Positions 45,651-53,018 of a DNA stretch of 53,018 nucleotides are shown piece after piece. The position numbers and the translations under genes are program-made. Numbering within the stretch: the first letter of the stretch is position 1; every line of letters starts with the position of its first letter. Origin of the DNA: Rhodocyclaceae bacterium. GTDB lineage: Bacteria > Pseudomonadota > Gammaproteobacteria > Burkholderiales > Rhodocyclaceae. The stretch spans positions 1 to 53,018 of the forward strand of contig VBWA01000024.1 in assembly GCA_006218025.1 (NCBI GenBank), in the 5' to 3' direction. Below the pieces are notes generated by a model that was not told the DNA's origin, did not search any database, and saw only the letters and a program-made list of their open reading frames with translations.

Positions 45651-47092
45651 GCACGCGGCGTATTGTCGGTCCCTTCAATCGCGTCGAGGGCGATCTCGAA
45701 ATCACGCTCGACATTGCCGACGGGAGGATCGCCGCGGCTTACGTAAACTCGCCGCTGTATCGCGGTTTCGAGCAGATCCTGCAAGGCAAGCTGCCGGCCG
45801 ATGCGCTGGTGCTGGTGCCACGCATCTGCGGCATCTGCTCGGTCGCCCAGTCGGCTGCCTCCGCCCTGGCGCTGGCCGACGCGGCGGATATCGAGCCGCC
45901 GCACAACGGCCGGCTGGCGGCCAACCTGACACTGGCGGCCGAGAACCTCGCCGATCACCTGACGCATTTCTACCTGTTCTTCATGCCCGACTTCGCCCGT
46001 GCCGACTATGCGGGCCACGCCTGGCACGCGGCAACCGTCGATCGATTCAAGGCTACGGTCGGCAGCGCGCCGAACCAGGTCCTGCCGGCGCGCGCCCGCT
46101 TCATGCAGATGATGGGACTGCTCGCCGGCAAATGGCCGCATACCCTGGCCGTGCAGCCGGGCGGCTCGACGCGGCCATTGGCGAGCTCGGAGATTTTCCG
46201 TCTGCACCGGACGCTGCGCGAGTTCCGCGAATTTCTCGAAACCGTGACTTTCGGCGCGAAGCTGGAAGAGGTCGCCGCGATCGACAGCCGTGCGCGGCTC
46301 GATGCCTGGCGGGGCAGGGCCGGCGGCGGCGATCTGCGGGCCTTCCTCGCCATTGCCGCGGACCTCGATCTGTGGCATCTCGGGCGTGGCACCGATCGCT
46401 TCATGAGCTATGGCTGCTATCAGGAGGAGGGCCGGCGGCTATTCCCGGCCGGGCTGTGGCATGGCGCGGCGATGCCGCTCGACATCGCGGCGATCGAGGA
46501 AGACATCACCCACGCCTGGTACGCCGCCGCCGGTTCGCCGCAGCATCCGGCGACGGGCAGCACCCTGCCGGTGGCGGAAAAGGACGGCGCCTATTCATGG
46601 TGCAAGGCGCCGCGTCTTGCCGGTCAGGTGGTGGAAACCGGCGCGCTGGCGCGCCAGGTGGTCGCGGCCCATCCCCTGGCGCGCGACATGATCGAAGGCT
46701 ATGGCGCCAGCGTCGCCGCGCGCGTCGTCGCGCGCCTGCTGGAACTGGCGCTGGTGCTGCCCGCCATGGAGCGCTGGCTGGCCGAACTGGTCCCCGGCGA
46801 GCCCTGGTGCATCACCGCGCCAGTTGCCGACGAGACCTCGGGCGTCGGCCTCATCGAAGCAGCGCGCGGATCGCTCGGCCACTGGATCACCGTGCGGCGC
46901 GGCCGCATCCACAACTACCAGATCATCGCGCCGACCACCTGGAACTTTTCCCCGCGCGACAGCGCCGGCCAGCCCGGTGCGCTGGAGCAGGCGCTGGCGG
47001 GCCTGCCGGCCAGCGCCACCGATCCGCTGCCGCCGGCGATCCATCACGTCGTGCGCAGCTTCGATCCCTGCATGGTGTGCACGGTGCATTAG
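45647..47092 (+). CDS. hoxC: Regulatory (H2-sensing) hydrogenase large subunit HoxC/HupV
   Basis: The protein has 481 aa. NiFe ligands are RICGICSVAQ (Cys61, Cys64) and DPCMVCTVH (Cys475, Cys478, His481). The protein ends exactly at His481, so no protease processing is needed, a hallmark of regulatory hydrogenases. The start ATG 45647 overlaps the hoxB stop. No histidine kinase (HoxJ) follows; the next gene is pfk on the opposite strand. Confidence 0.96.
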   Translation: MSTRRIVGPFNRVEGDLEITLDIADGRIAAAYVNSPLYRGFEQILQGKLPADALVLVPRICGICSVAQSAASALALADAADIEPPHNGRLAANLTLAAENLADHLTHFYLFFMPDFARADYAGHAWHAATVDRFKATVGSAPNQVLPARARFMQMMGLLAGKWPHTLAVQPGGSTRPLASSEIFRLHRTLREFREFLETVTFGAKLEEVAAIDSRARLDAWRGRAGGGDLRAFLAIAADLDLWHLGRGTDRFMSYGCYQEEGRRLFPAGLWHGAAMPLDIAAIEEDITHAWYAAAGSPQHPATGSTLPVAEKDGAYSWCKAPRLAGQVVETGALARQVVAAHPLARDMIEGYGASVAARVVARLLELALVLPAMERWLAELVPGEPWCITAPVADETSGVGLIEAARGSLGHWITVRRGRIHNYQIIAPTTWNFSPRDSAGQPGALEQALAGLPASATDPLPPAIHHVVRSFDPCMVCTVH

Positions 47093-47211
47093 GGGCCGGC
47101 AGTCGAACTCGAGTCGAACTAACGGAAGACGCTGAAGCAGTGCGATGGCAATGCCGTCGCGACGAGTTGGGGAGAGGCGGCAATGTGCCCGGACTTGCCT
47201 GTCAAAGCGGC

Positions 47212-48336
47212 TCAGTCGCCGAAGTTGGTTCCCACCCGGCGCGCACTGCCGATCCAGGGATGATCGAGCGGTACGGTCTTGACCTTGCCCGCTACGTCTT
47301 CGAGTTTTACCGGGCGCGTGCCGTCGCCTTTGGCGGCAACCATGACTCCGTACGTGCCCTTGGAAATCAGATCGGCGCATGCGGTGCCGAGGCGCGTCGC
47401 CAGAAGGCGGTCGGCGGCCGACGGTGCGCCGCCGCGCTGCACGTGTCCGAGGATGGTGACCCGAGCTTCCAGACCCGTCAGGGCTTCCAGGGACTTGGCG
47501 AGCCGCAGCGTTCGATCGGCATAGAGCAGTTCCGCAGCGTCGGCCTCCTGGTCGTCAAGCTTGCGTCCATCCTTGAGCTTCGCTGACTTTTTCCCCTCTA
47601 CCCTGGCGGCGGCTATCGCGGCCAGATCCTGCTTCGAGACGGCCCCTTCGGCTACCGCGACGATGGAGAAGGGCTTGCCGCCACGAGCACGCGCCCGGAT
47701 TGCTTCGGCCACGCTATCGACGTCATAGGGAATTTCCGGAACCAGTATGACGTCGGCGCCGCCAGCGATGCCCGCACCGAGCGCCAGCCAGCCGGCCCGG
47801 TGGCCCATGATCTCGACCACGATGATGCGATGATGGCTGTGAGCGGTGCTGTGCAGCCGATCGATGGCCTCGGTGGCAATGCCCAGCGCGGTATCGAAGC
47901 CGAAGGTAATGTCCGTCCCGGCCACGTCGTTGTCGATGGTCTTCGGCAGCGTGATGACCTTGAGCCCCATCTGCTTGAGGCGCAGGGCATTCTTCAGGGT
48001 GCCGCCACCGCCGAGGCATACCAGGCAATCAAGCTGATTGTTCCGGTAGTTGCCGGCGATGGTGTCGAGCATGTTCCGGATCTTGCCGTCCACCGGCATC
48101 TTGTGCGGTTTGTCGCGGCTGGTGCCGAGGATGGTGCCACCCACAGTGAGGATGCCCGAGAGTTGCCCACCATCCAGCGGTGCCGTGCGATTCTCCATCA
48201 GGCCGCGAAAGCCATCGCGGAAGCCGACGATGTGCATGCCGTAATAGCCAAGTACTGCCTTGCCGACACCGCGGATGGCTGCGTTGAGGCCGGGGCTGTC
48301 GCCACCAGCAGTAAGGATGCCAATGTATTTGCTCAT
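47212..48336 (-). CDS. pfkA: 6-phosphofructokinase
   Basis: The protein has 374 aa from ATG 48336 ([20 protein letters not shown]). Motifs are [48 protein letters not shown], the catalytic Asp in TIDND, and [19 protein letters not shown] with PKTIDND combines the Gly of ATP-type enzymes with the Lys often linked to PPi or group III enzymes. The phosphate donor (ATP or PPi) therefore cannot be fixed from sequence; Gly at that site favours ATP. It converges on hoxC and is divergent from the kdpD-like gene. Confidence 0.9.
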   Translation of the reverse strand: MSKYIGILTAGGDSPGLNAAIRGVGKAVLGYYGMHIVGFRDGFRGLMENRTAPLDGGQLSGILTVGGTILGTSRDKPHKMPVDGKIRNMLDTIAGNYRNNQLDCLVCLGGGGTLKNALRLKQMGLKVITLPKTIDNDVAGTDITFGFDTALGIATEAIDRLHSTAHSHHRIIVVEIMGHRAGWLALGAGIAGGADVILVPEIPYDVDSVAEAIRARARGGKPFSIVAVAEGAVSKQDLAAIAAARVEGKKSAKLKDGRKLDDQEADAAELLYADRTLRLAKSLEALTGLEARVTILGHVQRGGAPSAADRLLATRLGTACADLISKGTYGVMVAAKGDGTRPVKLEDVAGKVKTVPLDHPWIGSARRVGTNFGD

Positions 48337-48448
48337 GGGTTCTGCTCGCAAAGAATGGATCTGGCTAGACTACCATCGGCCGCTCCGGGCCGGGAACCGG
48401 CCGGCGATTTTTACCCCCTTTTTACATCCCGGCGCGTAGCATGAATTC

Positions 48449-49954
48449 ATGAACGAACCGGGACCATCACGCGGTATGGGCGATTACATCCGGGCGGCGC
48501 TGGCCTGCGTGGCAACGACTTTGCTGACCTTGCCGTTGCATGGCGTGGTCGATGCCGCCAACATCGTCATGATCTTTCTTCTGGTCGTGGCGCTGGTGGC
48601 GATGTGGCTGGGCAGCGGGCCGGCGATCCTGGCAGCCTTCGGCGGCGTCGCCTTGTTCGATTTCTTTTTCGTCGAGCCGCGATTTTCGATGGCGGTGGCC
48701 GACGCCCAATACCTGATCACCTTTGCTGTGATGCTGGTGGTGGCCTTGGTGATCGGCCAGCTCGCCGCCCGTCTGCGCGAAAAGGCCCTGCTGGCGGCAC
48801 GGCGCGAGAATGAGATGCGGGCGCTGTACGACATGGCGAAACTGCTTTCCGGTGCAGTCGCGGCGGAACAGGTGGCGGATATCGTGCGCGATTTTCTCCG
48901 CTCACGGCTGGAGATCGAGGCGGTTCTCTATCTGCCGGACCGTGATGACGTTCTGGTGGCGACACCGGCGCGGCAGGGTGGGGACAAGCACCAAGCCCAT
49001 GTGCGTGCCGTCTATGAGCAGGGACAACCCATGCACCTGGCCGCCGAGGAAAGCGGATTTGCGCCGGCGCTGGCGCTGCCGCTCGTCTCGTCGGTACGAA
49101 CGCGTGGCGTGCTGCTGGTTTTCTCCGACCATGCCGAGCGGTTCTGCGCCGCCGGGAAGCGGCCGCTGCTCGATGCGGTGGCATCGCTGGCCGCGATCGC
49201 CGTCGAGCGCCTGCATTACGGCGAAGTGGTTCAGGAAGTGACGCTGAGCATGGAATCGGAACGTTTGCGCAGCGCGCTGTTATCCGCCGTGTCGCATGAT
49301 TTGCGTACGCCACTGACGGTGCTGGTCGGGCTGGCCGATGCGCTGACGCTGGCCCGTCCCGCTCTGCCGTCACCGGCGCTGGAGTCGGCGGTGGCAATTC
49401 GCGACCAGGCGCTGCGCCTGTCCGGGCTGGTGCACAACCTGCTGGACATGGCCCGCCTGCAAACCGGCAAGATCGTGCTGAACCGGGAATGGCAGCCGCT
49501 GGAAGAAGTGGTCGGCAGCAGCCTCAAGGCGATGGCCGGCGTGCTGGCGGGGCGTGAGGTGCACGTAGAACTGGCGCCCGACCTGCCGCCGCTGGAATTC
49601 GACGCCGTACTGCTGGAGCGGGTGTTCTGCAACCTGCTGGAGAACGCCGCGAAATACGCGCCGCGTGGCGAAATCCTCATCACCGCGCGAGTCGCGCGCG
49701 AGGCGGTGGAAGTCGCCGTGGTCGATGCCGGACCGGGCTTGCCGCCGCATGAAGAGGCAAGCGTGTTCGACCTGTTCGAGCGCGGACGCCACTCGGGCGC
49801 CGGTGGCGGCCTTGGCCTGGCGATCTGCCGGGCCATCGTCGAGGTGCATGGCGGCCGCATCTGGGCGGAGCGGGGCGCCGAAGGCGGAACCCGCATGGTA
49901 TTCACGCTGCCGCTCGGTACGCCGCCGGTGCTGGAGGAGGAAGCCGGTGAATGA
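48449..49954 (+). CDS. KdpD-like sensor histidine kinase lacking the N-terminal KdpD domain
   Basis: The protein has 501 aa; full KdpD is about 900. It begins at the DUF4118-type membrane region of about four helices (residues 10-105; GSGPAILAAFGGVALFDFFFVEPRFSM is diagnostic of KdpD). It then has a GAF-like segment (125-255), the H-box SHDLRTPLT (His283), and the ATPase part with NLLENAAKYAP and GGGLGLAICRAIVEVHGG. The cytoplasmic KdpD and USP domains are missing. It pairs with the KdpE-like gene (overlap) and Kup. No kdpFABC is present, so K+ homeostasis control through Kup is inference. Confidence 0.88.
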   Translation: MNEPGPSRGMGDYIRAALACVATTLLTLPLHGVVDAANIVMIFLLVVALVAMWLGSGPAILAAFGGVALFDFFFVEPRFSMAVADAQYLITFAVMLVVALVIGQLAARLREKALLAARRENEMRALYDMAKLLSGAVAAEQVADIVRDFLRSRLEIEAVLYLPDRDDVLVATPARQGGDKHQAHVRAVYEQGQPMHLAAEESGFAPALALPLVSSVRTRGVLLVFSDHAERFCAAGKRPLLDAVASLAAIAVERLHYGEVVQEVTLSMESERLRSALLSAVSHDLRTPLTVLVGLADALTLARPALPSPALESAVAIRDQALRLSGLVHNLLDMARLQTGKIVLNREWQPLEEVVGSSLKAMAGVLAGREVHVELAPDLPPLEFDAVLLERVFCNLLENAAKYAPRGEILITARVAREAVEVAVVDAGPGLPPHEEASVFDLFERGRHSGAGGGLGLAICRAIVEVHGGRIWAERGAEGGTRMVFTLPLGTPPVLEEEAGE

Positions 49955-50645
49955 TGATCGCCCGCTGATCCTGGTGGTCGAGGACGAGCCGCAGATCAGG
50001 CGTTTCGTCCGCGCCGCGCTGGAGGACGAAGGCCGCGTGGTCGAGGCCGGTTCGGCGGCCGAGGCGCTGGAGGCTTTCACCGGGCCGGGGCCGGCGCTGG
50101 CGATCATCGACCTCGGTCTGCCGGACCGCGATGGTGTCGACTTGATCCGCGAATTGCGCACCTGGACGATGCTGCCGCTGCTGGTGTTGTCCGCCCGCTC
50201 GGCCGAGGCGGAGAAGGTGGCGGCGCTCGATGCCGGCGCCGACGATTACCTGACCAAACCCTTCGGCGTTCAGGAAATGCGGGCGCGGGTGCGCGCCCTG
50301 CTGCGCCGGCCGAAAGTCGGCGCTGGCGACACGGTGATCGAGTTCGGCAACATCCGCGTCGACCGGGCCCATCGCCTGGTGACCCGCGACGGGGCCGCCA
50401 TTCATCTCACGCCCATCGAATACCGCCTGCTCGGCGTGCTGCTGGCCAATGCGGGCCGCGTCCTGACGCACCGCCAATTGTTGAAGGACGTATGGGGGCC
50501 GGGGCACGCCGAGCGCGGCCACTATCTGCGTATCTACATCGGCCACCTGCGACAGAAGCTCGAAGCCGATCCGGCCCGGCCGCAGCATCTGCTGACCGAA
50601 ACCGGGGTCGGCTACCGTTTCCAACTTCAGGATTCCGCGACATGA
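49947..50645 (+). CDS. KdpE-like response regulator
   Basis: The protein has 232 aa from GTG 49947, with GGAGGAGGA just upstream inside the kinase gene. The OmpR/PhoB-type layout is clear: a receiver with VVEDEP and Asp55 (IIDLGLPD) plus LTKPFG, then a winged-helix domain with LTPIEYRLLGVLLANAGRV and ETGVGYRF. WGPGHAERGHYLRIYIGHLR matches KdpE closely. It overlaps the kinase by 8 bp and kup by 4 bp, so the three are one operon. Confidence 0.92.
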   Translation: MNDDRPLILVVEDEPQIRRFVRAALEDEGRVVEAGSAAEALEAFTGPGPALAIIDLGLPDRDGVDLIRELRTWTMLPLLVLSARSAEAEKVAALDAGADDYLTKPFGVQEMRARVRALLRRPKVGAGDTVIEFGNIRVDRAHRLVTRDGAAIHLTPIEYRLLGVLLANAGRVLTHRQLLKDVWGPGHAERGHYLRIYIGHLRQKLEADPARPQHLLTETGVGYRFQLQDSAT

Positions 50646-52522
50646 GCCACGACTCGCAAAAAGACAGCACCGCCGTTCTCGCCCTGGCTGCCCTCGGCGT
50701 CGTCTATGGCGACATCGGCACCAGCCCGCTGTATGCGCTCAAGGAAGTCTTCGGCAACGCCCACCACCCGGTGCCGATCACGGCGGCGAACGTGCTGGGT
50801 ATTCTTTCGCTGGTGTTCTGGTCGCTGATCGTCGTCGTCTCCTTCAAGTACGTGGCGCTGATCCTGCGCGCCGACAACAAGGGCGAGGGCGGCATCATGG
50901 CGCTGATGGCGCGCGTGCTGGCCGACGAGGGGATTTCCGGCCGCACGCGGCAGGCGGTGATCCTGCTCGGCCTGTTCGGCGCCGCGCTGTTCTATGGCGA
51001 TGGCCTGATCACGCCGGCCATCTCGGTGCTCTCTGCGGTGGAAGGGCTTGAGGTGGCGACGCCGATGTTCGCGCACTATGTCGTGCCGATCACGCTGGGC
51101 ATCCTGATTGCGCTGTTCTGGATTCAGAGTCACGGCACGGCCAAGGTCGGTGTTGCCTTCGGGCCGATTACCTGTGTCTGGTTCGGCGCGCTCGCTGCCA
51201 TGGGACTGATGCAGATCGTGCAGCATCCCGGCATCCTCGCTGCACTGCTGCCGCAGCATGCCCTGGCCTTTCTCGCTGCCGATCCGGCGCTGGGCTTCCT
51301 CGCCATGGGCAGCGTCTTCCTGGCGCTGACCGGGGCCGAGGCACTGTATGCCGACATGGGCCACTTCGGCCGGCGGCCGATCCGACTGGCCTGGTTCGGT
51401 CTGGTGCTGCCGGCCCTGCTGCTCAACTACTTCGGTCAGGGCGCCTTGCTGCTGGCCGATCCGGCAACCATCCGCAATCCCTTCTATCTGATGGTGCCGG
51501 ACTGGCTCCTGCTGCCCTTGGTGGGGCTCGCCACTGCGGCCACGGTGATCGCCTCGCAGGCGGTGATCACCGGCGTCTATTCGATCACGCAGCAGGCGAT
51601 CCAGCTCGGCTACGCGCCGCGCATGGAGTTGCGGCACACCTCCGGCAGCCAGATGGGGCAGATCTACATGCCCGGCGTGAATTGGCTGATGCTGCTGGGG
51701 GTAATCGCGCTGGTGCTCGCCTTCAAGTCGTCCACCAATCTGGCGGCGGCCTACGGCATCGCGGTGACCGGCACCATGATCATCACCACGCTGTTCGCCT
51801 ACCTCGTCGCGCGCCGCCAATGGGGCTGGCGCCGCCGTCTGGCCATTCCGGTGTTCGGCGCGCTGCTGGCTCTCGATCTGACCTTCCTCGCCGCCAATTC
51901 GACCAAGATTTTCGAAGGCGGCTGGTTCCCGCTGGTGTTCGGCGGCGCGGTATATCTGGTGCTGACCACATGGAAGGCGGGGCGCAAGCTGCTGCAGGAG
52001 AAGCTCGACACCCAGGCAATCCTGCTCCGCGAATTCATCGTCGGCATCGAGACCCCGGACACCATCACCGTGCCCGGTACGGCGGTGTTCATGACGCCCT
52101 ATCCGGACCATGTGCCGCATGCCCTGCTGCACAACCTCAAGCACAACAAGGTGCTCCACGAACAGGTGGCGCTGGTGACCGTGACAATCGAGTCCGTGCC
52201 CCGTGTGGCCGAAGCGCAGCGCGTGGTGGTCGAGCGCCTGAACCATCGCTTCTACCGCGTCGGCATTCATTTTGGTTTCATGGATGTGCCGGACGTACCG
52301 GCAGCGCTCGAGTGGTGCGCCGAGCAGGGGCTGGAACTGGAGCCGATGACGACTTCCTACTTCCTCGGCCGGGAAACCGTGATGCCCCGCGTCGGGGCTG
52401 AAATGCCCTACTGGCGAGAGGCGCTGTTCGCGACCTTGTATCGCAACGCGCGTACGGCGGCGGACTTCTTCGGCCTGCCGCCGAATCAGGTGGTGGAACT
52501 GGGAACGCGGGTCGCGCTGTAG
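50642..52522 (+). CDS. kup: Low-affinity K+ transporter Kup
   Basis: The protein has 626 aa, normal length. About 12 membrane helices occupy residues 10-440. Family motifs are GVVYGDIGTSPLYALKEVF, GEGGIMALMAR, FGAALFYGDGLITPAISVLS and LTGAEALYADMGHFGRRPI. The soluble C-terminal domain follows. Kup imports K+ with H+. The ATG 50642 overlaps the kdpE-like stop, suggesting that the two-component pair controls it. Confidence 0.95.
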   Translation: MSHDSQKDSTAVLALAALGVVYGDIGTSPLYALKEVFGNAHHPVPITAANVLGILSLVFWSLIVVVSFKYVALILRADNKGEGGIMALMARVLADEGISGRTRQAVILLGLFGAALFYGDGLITPAISVLSAVEGLEVATPMFAHYVVPITLGILIALFWIQSHGTAKVGVAFGPITCVWFGALAAMGLMQIVQHPGILAALLPQHALAFLAADPALGFLAMGSVFLALTGAEALYADMGHFGRRPIRLAWFGLVLPALLLNYFGQGALLLADPATIRNPFYLMVPDWLLLPLVGLATAATVIASQAVITGVYSITQQAIQLGYAPRMELRHTSGSQMGQIYMPGVNWLMLLGVIALVLAFKSSTNLAAAYGIAVTGTMIITTLFAYLVARRQWGWRRRLAIPVFGALLALDLTFLAANSTKIFEGGWFPLVFGGAVYLVLTTWKAGRKLLQEKLDTQAILLREFIVGIETPDTITVPGTAVFMTPYPDHVPHALLHNLKHNKVLHEQVALVTVTIESVPRVAEAQRVVVERLNHRFYRVGIHFGFMDVPDVPAALEWCAEQGLELEPMTTSYFLGRETVMPRVGAEMPYWREALFATLYRNARTAADFFGLPPNQVVELGTRVAL

Positions 52523-53018
52523 TTCAGGCGTACGGGAGTGGGTACACCGCCGTCCTGCCAGCGCCGACTTTTGGCTAAAGGGCAGTAGGCAGGTCTGACG
52601 TCATTCGGGGGCAAATGTCGGTGCAATCAGCTCGGCCGATTTGGCGCCATCGATGGTCAGTTATGTGCCCAGAACGGTCCTTGGATCCTCTCGAAAGCAG
52701 CCGCTTAGAAGGCGACAAGTCCGGGGCAGTTCACGCTAACACGTCACATCGTTGCCCTACAGGTTCACGCTGATTGGAGTTCGGAAACTGTTCGAAGCCT
52801 TTCAGTGGTAACGAGCGGTTGAACAGGTACGCCAATTAACCCGTCGAGCAGTCGCCGAAGCTTCTGCTGTACCAACTTTCTGTCTTACAGGCTTCTACGC
52901 ATTTTGATCGATCAGATTTGGCAAGGAGGTCGTATATGTCGAGCCTCTCGGATAGTGCAGGGAGTGTCAGAAATTCTGTGTGTGAGGCGGGCTGAGACTT
53001 TTCCACGGTGCTGCCTGC
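52523..53018. other. 496-bp terminal region without a recognisable gene
   Basis: No reading frame of convincing length or family resemblance is seen on either strand, and no tRNA-like fold is obvious. A tiny frame at 52936-52992 (18 aa) is not supported. The composition is less GC-rich than the neighbours. The IS256-like end below is the only recognisable feature. Confidence 0.6.
52961..52988 (-). mobile_element. Possible IS256-family terminal inverted repeat remnant
   Basis: Read on the minus strand, CACACACAGAATTTCTGACA resembles the terminal repeats of IS256-family elements (ACACAGAATT..TGACA). Its interior would face left, but no transposase frame lies there before kup ends at 52522. It may be a solitary end or a decayed or miniature element. 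Matched from memory of the family, not from a search. Confidence 0.35.

Overview
The window reads as a high-GC betaproteobacterial chromosome segment. The protein types and the hydrogenase gene order resemble the hydrogen-oxidising Ralstonia/Cupriavidus type and Rhodocyclales-like bacteria; this placement is inferred from recalled families, not from a search. Genes are dense, nearly all on the + strand, and mostly coupled by ATGA/GTGA overlaps.

Region 1 (1-18078) is a type I secretion cargo locus. It opens with a decayed RTX 3' fragment (63-1230) coupled to a small exported protein (1227-1949). A giant RTX gene follows. Its N-terminal part has a class 3 lipase-like fold, RTX repeats and EF-hand-like calcium loops (1993-5689). 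Its remaining 3,670 codons (5690-16702) carry RTX blocks, nine Ig/cadherin-like domains, a VCBS-like domain and an Asp/His-rich tail. The two parts lie in different frames, and the RTX fragment at the left edge has the same +1 frame break at the end of an identical 59-bp stretch. A HlyD-type adaptor is coupled to the end of the RTX gene. No ABC transporter or TolC gene is present.

Region 2 (18200-22201) is a chromate-resistance operon: chrB, chrA, a second gene with only the ChrB C-terminal domain, and an MFS exporter. A TA-rich direct repeat precedes it.

Region 3 (22202-47092) is a very complete [NiFe]-hydrogenase island. The first block is a group 1c (Hyb-type) enzyme, hybO-A-B-C, with its own protease, HypC-like and HybE-like chaperones. 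A bacteriohemerythrin gene follows. The second block is a group 1d (membrane-bound, O2-tolerant type) enzyme with accessory genes hoxK-G-Z-M-L-O-Q-R-T, then hypA-B-F-C-D-E-X, the NtrC-type activator hoxA and the regulatory hydrogenase hoxB-C. Both structural operons are preceded by GG-N10-GC sigma54 promoter matches, consistent with control by HoxA. The order follows the Cupriavidus necator membrane-bound hydrogenase cluster as I recall it, but hoxV and the kinase hoxJ are not present. The small-subunit cysteine patterns predict that the Hox enzyme is O2-tolerant and the Hyb enzyme is not.

Region 4 (47093-53018) holds a 6-phosphofructokinase on the minus strand, then a short KdpD-like kinase, a KdpE-like regulator and a Kup potassium transporter on the plus strand. 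The last 500 bases have no recognisable gene and contain a possible IS256-type terminal sequence near the right edge.
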